In this document: positions 60,046 to 64,000 of the stretch, one piece after another
Layout of the letters: every line of letters starts with the position of its first letter
Position numbering within the stretch: position 1 is the first letter of the stretch
NCBI GenBank assembly: GCA_037954235.1
Contig: JBBMOA010000019.1
Span: forward strand, 10,394,805-10,458,804
Direction: 5' to 3'
DNA length: 64,000 bases
Source: Aulostomus chinensis
Lineage: Eukaryota; Chordata; Actinopteri; Syngnathiformes; Aulostomidae
Made by a program: the position numbers and the translations under genes
Notes under the pieces: model-generated
Seen by the model: only the letters and a program-made list of their open reading frames with translations
Databases searched by the model: none
What the model was told of the DNA's origin: nothing

Positions 60046-62869
60046 CATCGTCAGGCTACTCACATGTACTGTAGCAGGGGAGATGCTAGTAGAAGTAGAG
60101 AGGCATACAAACTGCACGGTGATTCCTACCACAAACACGAGGACAACATTTGTACAGGTGTAAGATTAAGACACCAAGATACGTTTGCGTTGCAGAAGCG
60201 AGTAGAAGATTGACGTCAAAAAGCAAGAACAGAAGACGTGGAGAGCACAGCTACCGATTTAAACCAAGCCGTCTGGTGAAGTTCTGGATATATTCCCCAA
60301 ACTTTGAGGGGGCAGTCTTTCATGGAGGGAGTTCTCAGAACATCCTATATATCAGAAGAATGTATCAAGCACGCGCTGTGTGTGACACTTTAATGTTTTA
60401 CACACTCTGGGAAGATGATCAAGAACCTTTACAGAACCAAGTGTTGGGACTCTCAAGTGTACGGTTATGTCACAATAGCTTCTGCAAACATTCAGGGAAC
60501 GCAGTGTAGAGATCTAGGGGGAACATCCCACATATGTGCCCCAAAGTTTCCCTCTGAAATCACCCCTGAATATCTGATAAACAAGCCTTAAGCTTTAAAG
60601 AACTGTGGGAATGTTTCAAGGTGTTACACCAGCAAGAGAACAATTTCATTGAACAGAATCATACAGAAACATTTCTAGCACATCCTAAAAATCGTCTTTG
60701 TAATGTGACCATGAAAAAGACAAAGTGGAATCTTCTGATGAGGTCGGAAAGAACTGTGAACTTTCGAATTGCGGTAAAAGATTTTTTTTTTTTTTTTAAG
60801 AACGTCATAAAATCTCCTGCAAAGGTTCAGGACAATCAGTCACTATTTTCAGCTCTGAGAATTTATGATAAAAAAAAAATCATCATAAAAAGCCTTTAAA
60901 TTGCCTTCTAATGGAACGAGTACAATCACATCTGCACTTTCAAATGTCACATGCATCGATGGAACATAGCCATTCACTTCCTGGTCCTGTGGACTCTTCC
61001 GTTGGGAAGTTGAGGTGTTCCAGCGTCATCGCATTGCTTGTTTTACTCTTCTATCAAAAATCCAGCAAAATGAACCTTCTGTAGAAGTTGATTCAATATT
61101 TTATTCAGTATTTGAGGCTGCAGCTTCACTTTATCCTTGGTGGGACTAAATATTGTAGAGATGTTCTTGTTCTCCTGATATCTTTTTCCTTATTCACACT
61201 TGTTTCTGTTTTCTCACCTCCCTCCCTCCCTCCCTCGCTTCCTCTCACCCATCCTTGTTTCTGTAGCTGGGGGTGAAATAATAATGACAAGCCTGCTGTG
61301 CAAAAAACACAGATTGCAAGTTCATAAGCAAGAGGAGGGAATCAAGTGTATTCTGATCACATTTCAGTGTTTCGAGAAGCCTTCGACCTCATGCTATGTT
61401 TTTTTTAACAATATGTCTCCATAATGAATTATTGGAGAGACTTAAATTTGTCTCATTCGCTGAATGTGTGCTGCTGTAGCAAAGTTGATTTATGAACCAC
61501 ATCATAATACATTTGCATCAGGAACATTAAAGTGATTTATTTGATCAGGTCACCACTGAAATGTAGTCAAGATTAATAAAATTTTATTCGGTGTGAACAG
61601 CATTGGAAAATAATATTCTGATCTGATCAGAAAATAATCTTTTTAGCATCAAATTCCCTCCTCCAGTGTCCAAGGACGGTGTGTCCCAGCTGCCCTTAAC
61701 AACGGGAGAGAATTTTCTGCCTTGTTAAACTCCAACACAGAACCAGGGGCCCCGTTCATGACATCTTCTGCATAAATTTGTTCTTGCATTAAAAAGTGTT
61801 TTAACCCTCAATTCAATCTTCCAGGCAGGAAGCTAAGAGCCTTTACCTGAGCAAGGCTCATCACGACAGATTCAAAAATACAATTTAGGTCTTCATCGGG
61901 GGACGAAAGGTGAGTTAATCATCAAGCTGGCACTTTGTAACCTTGTCCGGGGGTGTGGTTTAACTTTAATTGATAAATGAACGCAGCAGGGTGATTACGC
62001 GGAGAAGACACCTTCACAAAGACACGCCTCCTAATCACCTTGTGGAGGGGATGCAGGTGGGTGGCTTCAGTAAACTGCTCGAGGAACTTAATTGAACAAT
62101 AATAGGATGGAGGAGGATACAGCTGGTGCTCCACCTGGCTAAGTCTTTGCTAAGGATGATCAAAGTGTCCAAACTGAGAAGGGAGAGTTCCACACACTTA
62201 GGGCCGTGTAGTGTTTGACATTCTAAAGAGCAAAAGAGGAGAAAAAGAAGAGACAATTCTTAAGTCGTCTCTACTGACTTTAAAGGCAGAGACTCAAATG
62301 ATGGTTTAAAATTTACTATACAGTCTGTCAGAAAAAAAACTGTACGTGAGAACATTTAATGAGCGAGACCCCAAGAGGACTATGGATTTTGTCCTCCATT
62401 AAAAATAAATACAGCCTTCACTGCCAGTATGAACAGATTGAATAATTTCAGCAAATAATAAAACCGTCTTATCTCTGGTGATACCTCAATCATCAGAGGT
62501 AAGATGTGAATTTTTGTCCTCAGATTGGATGGAAATGACTTTTTAAACCTACCTCATAAAATGGAATCTTTATTATTAAAAGCTAATATGATGTCATATA
62601 AAAGCTAATTTGTCAGTGATACGCTGATTTCACTCTAATCATTAAAACGGTTGTGTTCTACTTTCACAAATGGGATTTTTTTTTCTTTTTACCTTGATTC
62701 AAAAAAATTCTAGAAAAGTTGGCAGCCAGATCAGCTCACTGTTGAAAACTTAGTCTGCAATGGGAAACTGTGGCACCCTCCAAAAAAAAATTTGAATGCA
62801 CGACACCCCTGATCCAAGTCACCTCAATCTTTGAAGATGAGGGAGTGAGATTCTGCAGACTGACCTACA

Positions 62870-62903
<34 letters not shown>

Positions 62904-64000
62904 TCTCTCTCTCTCTCTGTCTCTCTCTCAGCTCATTGATATGCCTGATCATCAGAGGCATCACTGAACTGGCTGATTGTCATTTTCAGCAGCACTGCCA
63001 GCAATGCATCTCCTCTCTGGGAGCTCTTGGTGTGATTAAGCACTTGCTGCAGTGCTACTTGACAAGAGGGAGTTGGATTAAAGCACACTGGCTTGCTGGT
63101 TACTCTCTGGATACGGTGTTTAGCTATATTTACATTATTTATCAAATCAGCATCAGCAGGAAGGGGTGTATTGTGTCGTGTTGCTGCATCTATAGGGATG
63201 AGCCTGACTGACTGCTCCTATGGAAGGGGGGGGGGGGGTATACGTCAGCATGTCAGGTGGTGCTTTGTCATTTATAGTCTGAGTGCAAACTCTTAATCTG
63301 ACAGGATACTTTCCAGAAACAGCAGCATTTACACAGCTTTCTGGTCCTGCAATTCTCTTGTAAACGCTTGGATCATTTTTGAATATAAAAATCACAGGTG
63401 ACCTTTTTTTTCTTTTGAAGGCAAATGGTGACCTTTTCTGGTATTTCCAGAGTTATTATGCACTCTGTGTGACAGTACCTCCTGAAATATGGGCAGTGTT
63501 TAACACACTCCTGGTTCTTTGTTCCTATTTTGAAAAAAGAAAAAAAACCTGTATTGTCTCTGGGGTTAAATTGGATTTGCCTCAGCTGTGCATGCCAGCC
63601 TGAAGAGAGCCGAGGTGGGCAGCGCGGGGGTTTAATTAGGACAAAAATCGACACTGACTGTGTGTCTCTGTGGCACAGTCCACCACAGGAGCAGGGATGT
63701 GAATTACCCTGCTGAGTATCAAAGTCCGTGTGGGAATTTCTTTGCAATTCATACAGAACTACACAAACTGCAAAATAATCTTTTTCTCACTAAGAGTTGC
63801 CAGATAGATCTCGACTGTTCGTGCCCTCTCTTTTCATCCCAGCGTGCAAATAATGGGCCACAATAATTACGTTCATCTCTGTCACATTGTGGAGGGCACT
63901 TATCATCCAGTGATGACTAAGGGCTTCATCACTGGTAATGTGTGCAGTGGCAACAGTTAAAAAAAACAAAAACAACAGCTTTATTTACACATTAAGCTGA
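60046..64000. other. Gene-poor intergenic region
   Basis: I find no exon with recognisable protein similarity in any frame. It contains A/T homopolymers (T15 near 60782-60797), (CCCT)n near 61220-61240, a GT/CT microsatellite and a G10 run near 63227. Short frames of 60-124 codons have low-complexity or random composition. Confidence 0.5.
62871..62929. repeat. (GT)n(CT)n microsatellite
   Basis: About 15 GT units followed by interrupted CT units. Alternating purine-pyrimidine then polypyrimidine tract, no coding content. Confidence 0.9.

Overview
The window is vertebrate, and specifically teleost, genomic DNA. Genes are split into many short exons with canonical GT..AG introns. Predicted proteins align end to end, from memory of the human sequences, with NIPBL, NUP155, ZDHHC8 and MLANA. 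The intergenic DNA holds fish-type tRNA-derived SINEs, a Penelope-like retroelement and many dinucleotide microsatellites. Introns are compact (often 80-150 bp), as in a percomorph-like fish; the species cannot be named from sequence alone. No bacterial-type features (operons, Shine-Dalgarno sites, CRISPR) apply.

Layout: (1) 458-1094, minus strand: the first three coding exons of mlana; its 3' end lies before base 1. (2) 1.1-4.3 kb: divergent intergenic DNA, then a CpG-rich region and probable noncoding exon 1 of nipbl ending near 4678. (3) 5973-24556, plus: complete nipbl (cohesin loader), 46 coding exons whose phases all agree, predicted 2743 aa. (4) 25935-37867, plus: complete nup155 (inner-ring nucleoporin), 33 coding exons, predicted 1367 aa, starting about 1 kb after the nipbl poly(A) signal. 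(5) 39270-40055: a decayed DNA-level duplicate of the nup155 3' end, including 3'UTR-like sequence and an uninterrupted (CTG)19. (6) 41728-42825, minus: an intronless seven-transmembrane receptor resembling the fish ORA/V1R family, with an unusually long third intracellular loop and a TATA box. (7) 44125-56028, plus: a ZDHHC8-type palmitoyltransferase gene, 10 coding exons, 785 aa, first intron 6.5 kb. Its DHHC core is intact, but the C-terminal PDZ ligand known from mammals is not encoded. (8) 58.1-60.0 kb, minus: a frameshifted Penelope-like element with reverse transcriptase and GIY-YIG endonuclease. (9) 60-64 kb: intergenic DNA with no supportable gene.

The genes are functionally unrelated housekeeping and tissue-specific loci. 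nipbl and nup155 are also near neighbours on human 5p13, so that pair is conserved synteny. I found no strong candidate for a wholly new biological system. The items most worth a second look are the nup155 tail pseudogene, the receptor with the long loop 3, the altered zdhhc8 C-terminus with its RD-x-SP repeat expansion, low-complexity expansions in nipbl, a GC-AG intron in nup155, and repeat-borne CTCF-like cores around zdhhc8.
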